Origin: Sporosarcina sp. BI001-red
Lineage (GTDB): Bacteria > Bacillota > Bacilli > Bacillales_A > Planococcaceae
Length of the DNA: 64,000 bases
Direction of reading: 5' to 3'
Assembly (NCBI RefSeq): GCF_003384035.1
Contig: NZ_QQAK01000010.1
Coordinates: forward strand, 1-64,000
The translations under genes were made by a program, and so were the position numbers. Numbering within the stretch: position 1 is the stretch's first letter; each line of letters opens with the position of its first letter. Under the pieces are notes generated by a model. The model did no database searches. It was not told the DNA's origin and worked only from the letters and a program-made list of their open reading frames with translations. Shown here in pieces: positions 36,017-45,821 of the stretch.

Positions 36017-37951
36017 GTGAGAAAGTTAGGTTTTGCAATTATCTTGGCCCTAGGTTTGCTACTTCCTATGCAAGCGCACGCTGAAGAACGGACAGACTGG
36101 TTGCTCCACGGATCGGACGCTGACTTACAGGCTATTAGCCAAAAGGTGAGTCCGTTCACGAAGGAATTCAAGCATGCACCACTCGGGGAAGTCCAATTGA
36201 CGCAGCAAGAAGTTGATGAAATTCGATCTCATTATCCGGACGTCAACATCTATCCAAACCGGGAATATGGAGTTGCAGCAGCCCCTGCCGCACCAGCACC
36301 ACCATCCCAAATTACGTACCCAAAACGATTTACCCTCATCAATACCACGCCTGAAGCAATCGCTCCTTATACAGGAAAAGGCGTCCGTGTAGCGGTTCTT
36401 GATAGTGGAATCGATGTCACGCATAGCAAGTTGAGCGTCAAAGGTGGTTTTTGTGCCTTGCCGAAAGACCAATGCGCTAAAGGAACTGTACTCTACAATG
36501 ACGACCTTGGTCATGGAACGCACGTAGCAGGAATATTGTCAGCTGCAAAAGCTAGTAACGGCACGATGGGTGTCGCGCCTGGCGTTGACTTATATGCCAT
36601 CAAAGCCATCAATTCCTATGACTCAGGGCGCACCATCGACATTATTAACGGCGTCGAATGGGCCATCAACAACAAAATCGACATTTTGAATATGAGTATT
36701 ACTACAAACCGCGATGATCCGGCACTCAAACTGATGCTAGAGAAAGCGTATGCAACGGGAATGATCATTGTTGCTGCAGCAGGAAATGAAGAAGATGGTA
36801 ATCATTCAGATTCAGTCCAATATCCTGCGAAATATTCAACTGTTATTGCAACATCTGCGGTTAATATCTATAAAGAACGTTTTCTGGAAGCGTCCATGGG
36901 TCCTGAAGTGGAACTTGCAGCACCAGGAGTAGACATCTTTAGCACGTTTCCGCGTGAACTCGATGACGATGGAAAAAAAGACGGCTACTACGAATTATCA
37001 GGGACTTCCATGGCAGCTCCACACGTTTCAGGCATTGCAGCACTCTTAAAAGAGCGCTTCCCCGAAATGACGAACATCCGATTACGCTCAATTCTAGCAA
37101 ATTCTGCAGAAGATTTAGGTGCTAGAGGACGTGATCGTCAATTTGGATACGGACTCGTACGGTATCCTTCAAAAGTAGAAGAAATTCCAATGATGACACA
37201 ATATACTCAAAACGGACGTGTCGTATTTGAACTGTCGAACGCTGACAAGACATCAACACGTCAGTTGAAAATCGAAGAGCGCACAATCTCTGAGCAATCT
37301 CCAGGAAAGTGGGAGACATACTTGCTTCCAGGGACATACAAAGGGAAGTATGCTATCATGACAAATTCAGGAAAACAAATTCAAGAAGACATTTTAGTGA
37401 AAATAGAAGGTAAAAGTTATAAAGACGTCTCATCTTCTAAGTGGTATGCGCCGCAAATTGCCTATTTAGCTGATAAAGAACTGATATATGGTTTCGAAGG
37501 CAACGTCTTCAAGCCAGATCAGAAAATAACCCGTGCAGAAGCAGTAGCCATTATGGGCCGTGCGACAGGGTTAAACGGTGAACGGAGCAAGACGAAGTTT
37601 AAGGATGTAAATTCAAATAGTTTCGCATCTGGATACATTCAGTCCGCACAAGAAAAAGGATACCTTAGTGGATTCCCGGATAACACGTTCCGTCCTAACC
37701 AGCCGGTAACGCGTGGGGAGATGGCATTGTTGCTTCAAAAAGCCTTTACCATCCCGTTCGACTCTAAAAAAGCATCTCCGTTTAGTGACTTGTCACCTAA
37801 GGCTTCAAGTTATGAAGCAGTCCTAGCGTTGACCCAATCTGGAGTGACTAAAGGATATCCAGACGGTACATTTAAACCTTACGAGTCAATGACAAGAGCA
37901 ACGTATAGTGTCTTTTTAGCAGGTGCAGAAAACCCGAGTTTGTTTAGATAA
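36017..37951 (+). CDS. Subtilisin-like protease with C-terminal SLH domains
   Basis: 644 residues. GTG start after AAAGGAGTGATCAG. Signal peptide to about 22, short propeptide, S8 domain with Asp129 (VLDSGIDVTHS), His166 (GHGTHVAGIL) and Ser331 (SGTSMAAPHVSG). Three SLH domains (about 470-640; YGFEGNVFKPDQKITRAEAV) are at the C-terminus, the reverse of its neighbours. It should process proteins on the wall surface. It shares SLH phrases with the amidase upstream (GRATGLNGERSKTKFKDV), suggesting recent domain duplication. Confidence 0.93.
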   Translation: MRKLGFAIILALGLLLPMQAHAEERTDWLLHGSDADLQAISQKVSPFTKEFKHAPLGEVQLTQQEVDEIRSHYPDVNIYPNREYGVAAAPAAPAPPSQITYPKRFTLINTTPEAIAPYTGKGVRVAVLDSGIDVTHSKLSVKGGFCALPKDQCAKGTVLYNDDLGHGTHVAGILSAAKASNGTMGVAPGVDLYAIKAINSYDSGRTIDIINGVEWAINNKIDILNMSITTNRDDPALKLMLEKAYATGMIIVAAAGNEEDGNHSDSVQYPAKYSTVIATSAVNIYKERFLEASMGPEVELAAPGVDIFSTFPRELDDDGKKDGYYELSGTSMAAPHVSGIAALLKERFPEMTNIRLRSILANSAEDLGARGRDRQFGYGLVRYPSKVEEIPMMTQYTQNGRVVFELSNADKTSTRQLKIEERTISEQSPGKWETYLLPGTYKGKYAIMTNSGKQIQEDILVKIEGKSYKDVSSSKWYAPQIAYLADKELIYGFEGNVFKPDQKITRAEAVAIMGRATGLNGERSKTKFKDVNSNSFASGYIQSAQEKGYLSGFPDNTFRPNQPVTRGEMALLLQKAFTIPFDSKKASPFSDLSPKASSYEAVLALTQSGVTKGYPDGTFKPYESMTRATYSVFLAGAENPSLFR

Positions 37952-37955
37952 AGTA

Positions 37956-37994
37956 TAAAACCGCGTAAAGCCTCCAGGCCACGCGGTTTTTTTG
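37956..37994 (+). terminator. Terminator of the SLH subtilase
   Basis: AAACCGCGT/ACGCGGTTT with a long T-run. Confidence 0.9.
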
Positions 37995-38004
37995 CGCCTA
38001 ATTT

Positions 38005-38075
38005 GAGCAACCCGCCCGTTCCCCGGAGCAACCCGCTCAATCTACGCTGGAACCCGCTCATTCCACGTTGAACCA
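38005..38075 (+). repeat. Short array of three 21-bp half-units
   Basis: AACCCGCCCGTTCCCCGGAGC, a second unit AACCCGCTCAATCT and a third AACCCGCTCATTCC, starting at 38009, 38030 and 38051. Same family and orientation as the arrays at 17.1 and 23.2 kb. Confidence 0.88.
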
Positions 38076-38277
38076 CAAGTATTCCTACTACCATTTCCAC
38101 TACCAAACACAAAACTACCTAGTATATCCCCAAACCTATCAAAATAAACAAATCTATCAATCTTGTAACACAAATGTAATATTTCATGTCAGTCTTTTCT
38201 GATAGGATATAAGCATAGCTAGAATTATAGGTAAATAGATGTTGGAAACAGTCAATCATCCTAAATCGAGGTGGGAC

Positions 38278-39357
38278 ATGAGAAAGCAACTAGTAGTCTT
38301 TTTGGCCTTTTTATTAGTTTTCGCAAGCGTGTTCACAGCAGCTCCTCATACAAGCCAAGCCGCTTCAGGGGAGAGCATCGTTGCCTACGCCAAAAAGTTC
38401 GAAGGAACACCGTATCTATTCGGTGGCACCACACCTGACGCATTCGATTGCTCAGGCTACATCCTTTACGTTTTTAAGTTTTTCGGCGTCTCATTGCCAC
38501 GAACATCAGAAACGCAATTCAATGTTGGAACTTCCGTTGCTCGCGCTAACTTGCAAACTGGGGATCTCGTCTTCTTTGAAAATACATACAAGCCTGGTAT
38601 TTCCCATACAGGCATTTACATCGGAAACGGAAACTTCATATCTGCAGAATCTAGCGGCGTTAAAATTTCGAACCTAGATACGAATTCATACTGGGCACCC
38701 AAATACGCAGGAGCGAAACGAGTAGCTGGAATCATAGCAACTCCGCCTGCAAAGCCGGCTGCACCAACGCCAACACCACCAGCTCCATCGAAGCCAGCAC
38801 CAACTCCGGTGCCAACTCCGTCCACGTCTTTCAGTGACGTAGCTGCAAAGCATCCAGCATTCGAAGCAATCGAAACACTCAGCACACAGAAAATCATCAG
38901 CGGATTTCCAGACGGCTCATTCCAGCCCGACACGCAAGTCACACGTGGACAAGCCGCAACAATGATCAACCGTGTATTAAACTTGAGACAACGTTTTCCG
39001 CTTTCCTATAGTGATGTATCGGCCAATCATGCCTTTGCAAAAGACATTGCAGCTATGAGTGATGCTGGTATTTTAAGTGGGTATGAGGACGGGACATTCG
39101 GAATGTATGATCCTTTAACAAAAGCGCAACTTGCAATTATTTTGGACCGTGCATTCAGTATGACGCAGACCGCTTCTAGTTTAACGGAGAAACCATACCT
39201 AGACGTACCAGTAACATATCATGCAGCTGGTGCCATCAACGCATTGAAAAAGATGGACAAGACTTCAGTATTTCAAACAAAAAACTTTTCAATTTATGCA
39301 GATACGACACGCGCACAATTTTCAGCAGCACTTTATAGCGTTTCCGAAATGCGCTAA
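38278..39357 (+). CDS. SLH-anchored NlpC/P60 cell-wall peptidase
   Basis: 359 residues from the ATG after GAGGTGGG; a longer reading from 38239 would bury the signal peptide. Signal to about 33, NlpC/P60 domain (about 38-145) with Cys58 (DAFDCSGYILY) and His110 (ISHTGIYIGNG), Pro/Ala/Thr linker, three SLH modules (about 185-355). Likely an endopeptidase that cuts stem-peptide links. Part of a row of surface-anchored hydrolases. Confidence 0.92.
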   Translation: MRKQLVVFLAFLLVFASVFTAAPHTSQAASGESIVAYAKKFEGTPYLFGGTTPDAFDCSGYILYVFKFFGVSLPRTSETQFNVGTSVARANLQTGDLVFFENTYKPGISHTGIYIGNGNFISAESSGVKISNLDTNSYWAPKYAGAKRVAGIIATPPAKPAAPTPTPPAPSKPAPTPVPTPSTSFSDVAAKHPAFEAIETLSTQKIISGFPDGSFQPDTQVTRGQAATMINRVLNLRQRFPLSYSDVSANHAFAKDIAAMSDAGILSGYEDGTFGMYDPLTKAQLAIILDRAFSMTQTASSLTEKPYLDVPVTYHAAGAINALKKMDKTSVFQTKNFSIYADTTRAQFSAALYSVSEMR

Positions 39358-39363
39358 CACCGA

Positions 39364-39408
39364 CAACAAAAGCCACCCTGGAGCTCTGCGAAGGGGTGGC
39401 TTTTGTTA
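39364..39408 (+). terminator. Terminator of the NlpC/P60 gene
   Basis: ACAAAAGCCACCC/GGGTGGCTTTTGT. Confidence 0.9.
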
Positions 39409-39446
39409 GTAAATCTATAAAACATGCTTTAAGGAGGAACACCTAA

Positions 39447-41579
39447 ATGAAAACACAACCAGGTCCAATGAAACTAGCAACTGTAACGAAGACATTAACA
39501 ATAGTTCTTTTACTTTTAACACTCCTCTTACCTATGTCTAGTGCAAAAGCAGACCAACTATCAGGAAGCAAGCTCGAAAAAGAATTACGAGAAATGATCG
39601 ATAAAGGAATCCTTTCGGGCTACACCGATGGGACATACCGTCCTACAGAAAACGTATCCCGTGGACAATTCGCTGCATTTATCGCACGAGCATTGAAACT
39701 CCCAGAGGAAGATGGGAACTTCAAAGATGTACCGGAAACTAGTAAGCTGGCGAAAGACATTTATAGCGTCCAAAAGGCAGGACTCATGAGTGGATACAGC
39801 GGGGGCGTGTTTAAGCCTGATGCACCAATCACTCGTGAGCAAGTTTCACTGACCATGACAAACGTCTTGAACTATAGCCAAATGGTCTTACAAGAAACAC
39901 GGATCGACTTCACCGATCTGGATAAATTCCAATCGTCAGGAAGTGTGCGCTCAGCTTACTACAACATCCGCTACGGAATCATCAGCGGGATTCCAAACGA
40001 AGATGGTTCGTTGCGTTTTGAGCCGAAGACGAACACAACCCGTGAGCAAGCAGCGGCATTCATATCCCGCTACTTAAAAGCGGTAGATGCCTACGAGCCA
40101 CCTGACTTACCTGAAATCCCAGAAACACCTGAGCAACCGACACCACCAGAAGATCCAGTGAAACCAGAACCACCAACACCACAGCCACCGACTGACAACA
40201 AAACCTTCTACGTGGCGACACTCGAAAATGGCAAACTTAAAAAACAAACCCAAGGCTATACAGACTATCTAAAAGCCGCAGATCAGTTCAATAGCACGAC
40301 GAAGTTCACAGCCATGTACAAAGGGGACGAACTCATTCGCGTCCGTCGAGGAATGGCATTTGGAGATAAAAAATCTCCAGCAGGAGCAAAAGAAAACACA
40401 ATCATTTACTTCGATCCAGATTTCAAGAAACAAGCGACTTACGTGGAACAGGGAAGAGAGCTCATGTATCTCGGCTCCAATGATAAGTACGTCAAAGTAC
40501 AGGTCGGAGCAACTGAAGGCTACGCCAAGCACTCAGAGGTCGATCTCATTCCGATTGAACTCGTCACGGACACAAACCGTGATTATTACACAGTTAGCCA
40601 GTGGGGGACACTTACCCACTTCACATACAACTACATGACCAAGAAATCCGCGTCCTATTACGTGCAACTCGCACCGGATTTCCTAAAGAAAAACGGGACC
40701 TACCACAGTCCAGATGGCGTCCACTTCTATGAAACAAACGGGAAGTTTGTAGGAACGTTCCTACCGTACTTTCAATTCCTATCTGCTCGCTCGAAAACAA
40801 CCTACACGGGAGCAGAGTTGGATAAACTGATCGCGAACGTATTAAAAGAGCGCGAGCAGACTTATGGTGGACGCTACACCGATGCATCGAAGAAGTCCAA
40901 GCTTCTAGGACTTGGTTCAAGCTTCAAAAAGCTCGAGAACGACTATAACGTCAATGCACTCCTCATCCTATCGCTCGCCGTGCATGAAGGTGACTATGGA
41001 ATGAGTGAAACTGCGCTAACATGCAACAACTTGTTCGGTCTATACAAATACGATTCCTTAACAAAGCTATGCCCAGACAAAGGGACGTTCAAAAATCCAG
41101 GAGACAGTGCAATCGCACTCGTCAAAGACTTCTTGAATCCGAATTACATGGATCCGACAAATGCATTAGGACGAGCTCAAGGCGCAGCATTCGGAAACAA
41201 AACAACTGGATTCAATGTCAACTACGCATCCGACCCGACATGGGGAGCTAAAGCAGGCGCACATATGTATGATCTGGATAAAGCAGCAGGCGGCAAAGAC
41301 TACGGACTCTACAAACAATTCGCGCTGACGAAATTGGAGATCGCAACTAATGTCCGCACAGCACCAAGCACATCTGCATCAATCCTGTTCACGTACAAAG
41401 CCCGCTATAACGGAGTGTACAAAGACACAAGCAACGGACTATCACTCGGCTACCCACTTACCGTCATTCGCTCTGTTAAAGGCAACGACGGCAAGACTTG
41501 GTACGAAGTCTTCAGCGACAAAGCAAGCGCTCAAACAGGCTACGTCAGCGAAGACGTTGTAACGATCATCAACAATTAA
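39447..41579 (+). CDS. SLH-anchored glucosaminidase (murein hydrolase)
   Basis: 710 residues. ATG after AAGGAGGAA. Signal peptide (hydrophobic core ~16-30), three SLH domains (about 40-210), Pro/Glu linker, SH3-like region, glucosaminidase domain (about 460-600) with the catalytic Glu in LAVHEGDYGMSETA and the motif CNNLFGLYKYD, and a C-terminal SH3b (about 630-710, ATNVRTAPSTSASIL). Cleaves the glycan strand at GlcNAc. With the amidase and the peptidase it covers the main classes of peptidoglycan bond. Confidence 0.92.
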   Translation: MKTQPGPMKLATVTKTLTIVLLLLTLLLPMSSAKADQLSGSKLEKELREMIDKGILSGYTDGTYRPTENVSRGQFAAFIARALKLPEEDGNFKDVPETSKLAKDIYSVQKAGLMSGYSGGVFKPDAPITREQVSLTMTNVLNYSQMVLQETRIDFTDLDKFQSSGSVRSAYYNIRYGIISGIPNEDGSLRFEPKTNTTREQAAAFISRYLKAVDAYEPPDLPEIPETPEQPTPPEDPVKPEPPTPQPPTDNKTFYVATLENGKLKKQTQGYTDYLKAADQFNSTTKFTAMYKGDELIRVRRGMAFGDKKSPAGAKENTIIYFDPDFKKQATYVEQGRELMYLGSNDKYVKVQVGATEGYAKHSEVDLIPIELVTDTNRDYYTVSQWGTLTHFTYNYMTKKSASYYVQLAPDFLKKNGTYHSPDGVHFYETNGKFVGTFLPYFQFLSARSKTTYTGAELDKLIANVLKEREQTYGGRYTDASKKSKLLGLGSSFKKLENDYNVNALLILSLAVHEGDYGMSETALTCNNLFGLYKYDSLTKLCPDKGTFKNPGDSAIALVKDFLNPNYMDPTNALGRAQGAAFGNKTTGFNVNYASDPTWGAKAGAHMYDLDKAAGGKDYGLYKQFALTKLEIATNVRTAPSTSASILFTYKARYNGVYKDTSNGLSLGYPLTVIRSVKGNDGKTWYEVFSDKASAQTGYVSEDVVTIINN

Positions 41580-41584
41580 TCAAC

Positions 41585-41628
41585 CCAAAAACCCCCACGC
41601 ATGGCTAACGCTACGCGTGGGGGTTTCT
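41585..41628 (+). terminator. Terminator of the glucosaminidase gene
   Basis: AAACCCCCACGC/GCGTGGGGGTTT stem. Confidence 0.92.
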
Positions 41629-41654
41629 CATTTCGGAAAATTGATTAAAAAGGT

Positions 41655-41713
41655 GGGCAGCCGCTCAAGCAAGCGCTAATGTGATCAAGCAAACGCCAAA
41701 TCCAATCAAGCAC
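41655..41713 (+). repeat. Short 41-bp-period array
   Basis: CCGCTCAAGCA, GTGATCAAGCA and a decayed CAATCAAGC. It fills the gap between convergent genes and abuts the MurJ-like stop codon. Confidence 0.85.
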
Positions 41714-43219
41714 TTACCCCCGCTTCAACAACCCAAGGAACCGTCTAAACCCAGCACGGTAAAAAACAAACAGCATCCCGGCATACACAACCGCACCAAT
41801 CGGAACCAGCGTCCCAAGCTGCACAATCGGACCAAAGTTACCCAATCCAACAAACACCTTCGCAGTCCAAACAACCAACCCCATAATCACAGTAGGAATC
41901 AGCACTTGCGGCACCATTCGTCCAAAACGTTCCAACTCTTCCTTGCCAAGGTCCTTATACACCACAACCATCGACACCGCGAAGAAGTAAACACTCACGA
42001 CGGACGTCGCTATTGCAAGTGCTGGATAGCCGTACCGGTCGACTAGCAACCAGTTACTCAAGAAGTTGATCAAAATCGTCGTCACACTGATCCGGAACAC
42101 AACAGCGGTTTTTCCGCGTGCATACATCGACTTCGACAGCATCAGCTGCATCCCTTGGAATACGATGACCGGCAAGTACAGCATGAGTGCAACATGCGTC
42201 TTATGCGTATCGAAAGCCGTGAACTTCCCGTGTTCGTATATGAACGCAATAACAGAGTCCCCGATGACGAGCAACCCTGCTGCAATCGGCAACAGTGTCA
42301 CAAGTGAAATTTCCATGCCACGGAAAAACGTCTCTTTGAACTTGGCGCGATCTTCAGTCTGCTCGCTCATCAATGTAAAGATGATGGCAGCGAGCGTCGT
42401 CGCGTAAATTGCGTTCGGAATACTCACGATGAGCGACGCATTATTCAAATACGTCACCGCACCATCTATGCTGGAAGCAAACGCCTTGTTCACGAACATG
42501 TTCACTTGCCCGACCACTGAATTCAGCAGGGAAGGGACGATGAGCAGCAAAAACGCATTCCGGAACTTGATATCCATCTTAAATTCCAGACGCCACTTAT
42601 AATCAGAGCGCACTAAGTAGAACAATTGGACAATGACCCCTAAAATCGTTCCGAAGATGAATCCGTAGACCAGTGAAAAAATCCCCCACTGATCGTTAAA
42701 CGAAATTGCGAAAATCACAGAAAATAACGTCGCCAGTACCTTTGACACTTGCGACGGCACGAAAATTCGACGCGACTGCAAATAGGAATCCAGCAATCCG
42801 CTTAATGCAATGACTGTCATGAACGCGAAGAACACTTGCGTCATCGGGATTGCAATCGCCGCTGTTTCAGCTTTCATTTTGATGTACATCAGTGGCAAGA
42901 AATAAGGCGCTCCGAACCAACCAATGAAACTGACTGCGACGAAAATAATCATCGTCCAGTTCAGCAACGCATTCGCATTATGGTCGCCAGTGTCACCTGA
43001 CTTGCGGTTTTTAATATACATCGGTAAAAAGACATTATTGAATCCAGTGGAAATCATCGCTACGACTAATGTAATGAATGCAAACGATAGGAAATACGCA
43101 TCCGTTTCATGCGATACCCCGAATTTCGTTCCGACAATCGATTCGCGTACTAAGCCAGACAGCTTCAGTACGAGTGCTAAGACCGCGGTCCAAAGCGCGG
43201 CTTGTTTTAACTTCCCCAT
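41714..43219 (-). CDS. MurJ/MVIN-family lipid-linked glycan flippase
   Basis: 501 residues with about 14 transmembrane helices. The N-terminus (VLKLSGLVRESIVGTKFG) carries the family motif for MurJ-like flippases. Its setting beside GT4, csaB and tagA-like genes suggests that it flips a wall-polymer precursor rather than lipid II, but a lipid II role cannot be excluded. It is separated from the GT4 gene by a terminator, so it may have its own promoter. Confidence 0.85.
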   Translation of the reverse strand: MGKLKQAALWTAVLALVLKLSGLVRESIVGTKFGVSHETDAYFLSFAFITLVVAMISTGFNNVFLPMYIKNRKSGDTGDHNANALLNWTMIIFVAVSFIGWFGAPYFLPLMYIKMKAETAAIAIPMTQVFFAFMTVIALSGLLDSYLQSRRIFVPSQVSKVLATLFSVIFAISFNDQWGIFSLVYGFIFGTILGVIVQLFYLVRSDYKWRLEFKMDIKFRNAFLLLIVPSLLNSVVGQVNMFVNKAFASSIDGAVTYLNNASLIVSIPNAIYATTLAAIIFTLMSEQTEDRAKFKETFFRGMEISLVTLLPIAAGLLVIGDSVIAFIYEHGKFTAFDTHKTHVALMLYLPVIVFQGMQLMLSKSMYARGKTAVVFRISVTTILINFLSNWLLVDRYGYPALAIATSVVSVYFFAVSMVVVYKDLGKEELERFGRMVPQVLIPTVIMGLVVWTAKVFVGLGNFGPIVQLGTLVPIGAVVYAGMLFVFYRAGFRRFLGLLKRG

Positions 43220-43268
43220 AAAAGTCCTCCAATTTCCCTAGAGTCAGCCAATCAGCTGACAATAAATT

Positions 43269-43304
43269 CGAAAAAAGCTCCCTGATTCGCACCAGGGAGC
43301 TTCG
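43269..43304 (-). terminator. Terminator of the csaB-GT4 unit
   Basis: On the minus strand AAGCTCCCTGGTGCGAATCAGGGAGCTTTTTT follows the GT4 stop. Confidence 0.9.
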
Positions 43305-43307
43305 CAA

Positions 43308-44483
43308 TCAGTGTTTCAATGCTTTCAAGTAAATCGCTTCGTATTTCTCAGCAGCAGCAAAGTGCGAGTATTCCGCAATGATCTTCGCGCGACCCGCTTC
43401 AGCAAGCTGTTCGCCATATGCCGGATCTTCCAACAACTGAATCATCGCGTCACTCAACTCTTCTACGTTTTGCTCTTCAACAAGCAACCCGTCTTTTCCG
43501 CTATCGACGATCTCTTTCAGTCCACCAACCGCACAGGCGATCAAAGGAACACCAGAACCCATCGCTTCTAGCGCAGAAATCGAAGTCGCTTCTTCAACAC
43601 CAGCCGAGTAGATCGACGGTACAAGTGCGACATTCGCGAGTGCATAATACTGCATCATCACTGAGTGATCCACTGCACCGAGCATCGTAATGTTGTCCGA
43701 TACGCCAAGTTCTGCAGCTTTCTGCTTCATCGGCTCCATCATTTCGCCCGTTCCCGCAAATACGACACGCGCATTCGGAAACTTCTCCACAACAGCAGGG
43801 AGTGACAAAATCGGATACATGACGCCATTTTTCTTCGTCAACCGACGCGGTACGAAGAAAATCAGCTCGTCTTGAGAAAATCCGTATGTATCCCGGAACT
43901 CCGTACGACGTTCAATCTCAGGCTTAAATGACTCAACGTCGATGAAGTTCTTGATCATATTGCCCGTCACGCCAGTTTCTTTCAAAATGTATTCCTTAAT
44001 GCGTGTATCGACCGTAATCACTTCGCGTGTGGACTTATAGCCTTTACGCTCCGCTTCTTGAAGTTCAGCCGCTTCCGGAGATCCTTCAATCACAGATCCT
44101 TTGGAGATGCCTTCAAACGTCAAGTAGCCGTGAACCGTACTGACAACAGGGACATTCGTTTCAAGCGCAGCAAATGTCGTGAATACGTCTTGTGCGTTGA
44201 TGACATCGTATTCTTTCTTCGACACCGCATCTTTAATAAGAATCGCAAGCTCGTCTTGACGTCGTTTCAACGTCCAGACATAACCTTTTCCTTGCTTCAT
44301 TTTATTGAGTAAAAACGCAGGACCACGGACGATTCCGTCACGCTTCCATTTCGGGACGTCCGTGAACGATACGACATCGACTTCATGCCCACGTGATTCG
44401 AGTCCTGATTTTAATGTAGTCAAGTGGACGGACAATCCGCCCAAATGAGGATAATCATATACAGTTGCCAGTAAAATTTTCAC
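43308..44483 (-). CDS. GT4-family glycosyltransferase
   Basis: 391 residues, GT-B fold. The acceptor-side N-terminus reads YDYPHLGGLSVHLTTLKSGL, and the nucleotide-sugar motif (E-x7-E) is in SAGVEEATSISALEAMGSGV. Retaining glycosyltransferase acting in the cytoplasm, probably in assembly of the secondary cell-wall polymer. It lies 3 bp downstream of csaB's stop and is almost surely co-transcribed with it. Confidence 0.88.
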   Translation of the reverse strand: MKILLATVYDYPHLGGLSVHLTTLKSGLESRGHEVDVVSFTDVPKWKRDGIVRGPAFLLNKMKQGKGYVWTLKRRQDELAILIKDAVSKKEYDVINAQDVFTTFAALETNVPVVSTVHGYLTFEGISKGSVIEGSPEAAELQEAERKGYKSTREVITVDTRIKEYILKETGVTGNMIKNFIDVESFKPEIERRTEFRDTYGFSQDELIFFVPRRLTKKNGVMYPILSLPAVVEKFPNARVVFAGTGEMMEPMKQKAAELGVSDNITMLGAVDHSVMMQYYALANVALVPSIYSAGVEEATSISALEAMGSGVPLIACAVGGLKEIVDSGKDGLLVEEQNVEELSDAMIQLLEDPAYGEQLAEAGRAKIIAEYSHFAAAEKYEAIYLKALKH

Positions 44484-44486
44484 CGC

Positions 44487-45608
44487 TTAACGGCCTCCAT
44501 TCAAAAACTGTTCCCGCAGTAAATCCACATTGCGGATTGCTTCGCTTCGTAATACTTGGACGTTCGGTTCCATCATTTGTTTCAACACATCGCTGTTGTC
44601 CAGCGCATAAATCGATTGCGCCAGCAAATCCTCTTTTGTGAATGAACCAAGTTCAAACGAATGCTCCCACATACCAGAACGCTTCAAGAAGCTCTCGACT
44701 TTGCGGTCATAACTCAATCCAACATGAGGGACATTCGACAATGCAGCAAAGATCAACGCATGCAAACGAAGCGCAATCGTAAGATCCGTCTGTTCAATGA
44801 AGTTATAGAACTGATTCGGTGTGAAGTGCTCACCAAGAATCTTAGTGTGATCTGCGTGCTTCATCAACGCTTGTACTTTCTTAGAGACATTCGTATCATA
44901 TGGCGGCTCCATCGGTACAAACACAGGAGTGACCTTCCGTTGTTCGATCAATTCATCCAACGTCCACGCTAATTTCTCGATATACGCATCTTCGTGATCA
45001 AACCAAGGACGTGGCGCAACCGCAACCAATCGTTCGTCGCCAGTTAAATCGAGTGAATCATAAGCAGCCGTATCTTCGTCAGGCTTGAATGCAAACACGA
45101 TGTCCGCAGTAACAACCGTCTCAGGCTTCGTGACACCTAAGTTCTCCAAATACGTCTTAGAATACTCGTCCCGAACTGTGACGAAATCGGCTTTGTTCGC
45201 AAGGCCTTTCATCAACGTTTTACCCCACTTACTCGTAACAGGACCAATTCCTTGAGAGAAAAACATCACTTTCGTTCCGCAAAGTTTTGCTAAGAGAACG
45301 ATAAGCAAGTAGTAGGGAAGAGGACCGAACAAAAACTTCGTCGGGTACGTATCTTGCAACAACCCGCCGCCTCCAGATATCAGCAAGTCCGCTTTACGAA
45401 GCGCCTTGACCTTCTCCTTATTCCCATGACGCCATCCACGATAGACCGTAGAGACGCTATAATCCGACGCCGTTTGCTCGGGCGACAACGAAAACACCGT
45501 AATCTCGGGGTTATCCAGCTCCGCACGCAAGTTATCGATGATGGCTTTCAAAATCGCCTCATCCCCAGTATTTCCTAATCCGTAAAACCCGGACAGTACA
45601 ATTTTCAA
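44487..45608 (-). CDS. csaB: Polysaccharide pyruvyl transferase CsaB
   Basis: 373 residues. GFYGLGNTGDEAILKAI, the Gly-rich ISGGGGLLQD and RLHALIFAALSNVPHVGLSY are CsaB motifs. It adds a 4,6-ketal pyruvate to a wall-polymer sugar, and SLH domains need that pyruvate to bind (known for B. anthracis and Paenibacillus). Its presence among six SLH-domain genes strongly supports this role. Confidence 0.93.
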   Translation of the reverse strand: MKIVLSGFYGLGNTGDEAILKAIIDNLRAELDNPEITVFSLSPEQTASDYSVSTVYRGWRHGNKEKVKALRKADLLISGGGGLLQDTYPTKFLFGPLPYYLLIVLLAKLCGTKVMFFSQGIGPVTSKWGKTLMKGLANKADFVTVRDEYSKTYLENLGVTKPETVVTADIVFAFKPDEDTAAYDSLDLTGDERLVAVAPRPWFDHEDAYIEKLAWTLDELIEQRKVTPVFVPMEPPYDTNVSKKVQALMKHADHTKILGEHFTPNQFYNFIEQTDLTIALRLHALIFAALSNVPHVGLSYDRKVESFLKRSGMWEHSFELGSFTKEDLLAQSIYALDNSDVLKQMMEPNVQVLRSEAIRNVDLLREQFLNGGR

Positions 45609-45654
45609 TGGAAAATCCTCCTTAGATATATATGTAGACGGTGTTGATTTCCGC

Positions 45655-45775
45655 TATGGGCGGACGCTTTCCGAGGGGCGAGCGTTGAGCCTCCTCGGTC
45701 GCTTCGCTTCCTGTGGGGTCTCAACTGTCTCGCTGATCCCTTCGGAGTCGCCGCCCTCCGCTCCAATCAACGATA
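45655..45775 (+). repeat. Dispersed palindromic repeat (GGCGGACGCTTTCCG family)
   Basis: GGCGGACGCTTTCCGAGGGG, then CCTCCTCGGTCGCTTCGCTT, GGGGTCTCA and CGGAGTCGCCGCCCTCCGC. A second copy is at 48,285-48,400 in the same orientation. I recall this type as abundant in Planococcaceae and Bacillaceae. Confidence 0.85.
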
Positions 45776-45821
45776 CTTGTTATAAATAACGTTATTCAAT
45801 GTAAAAGGTGCCCAGACAGAC

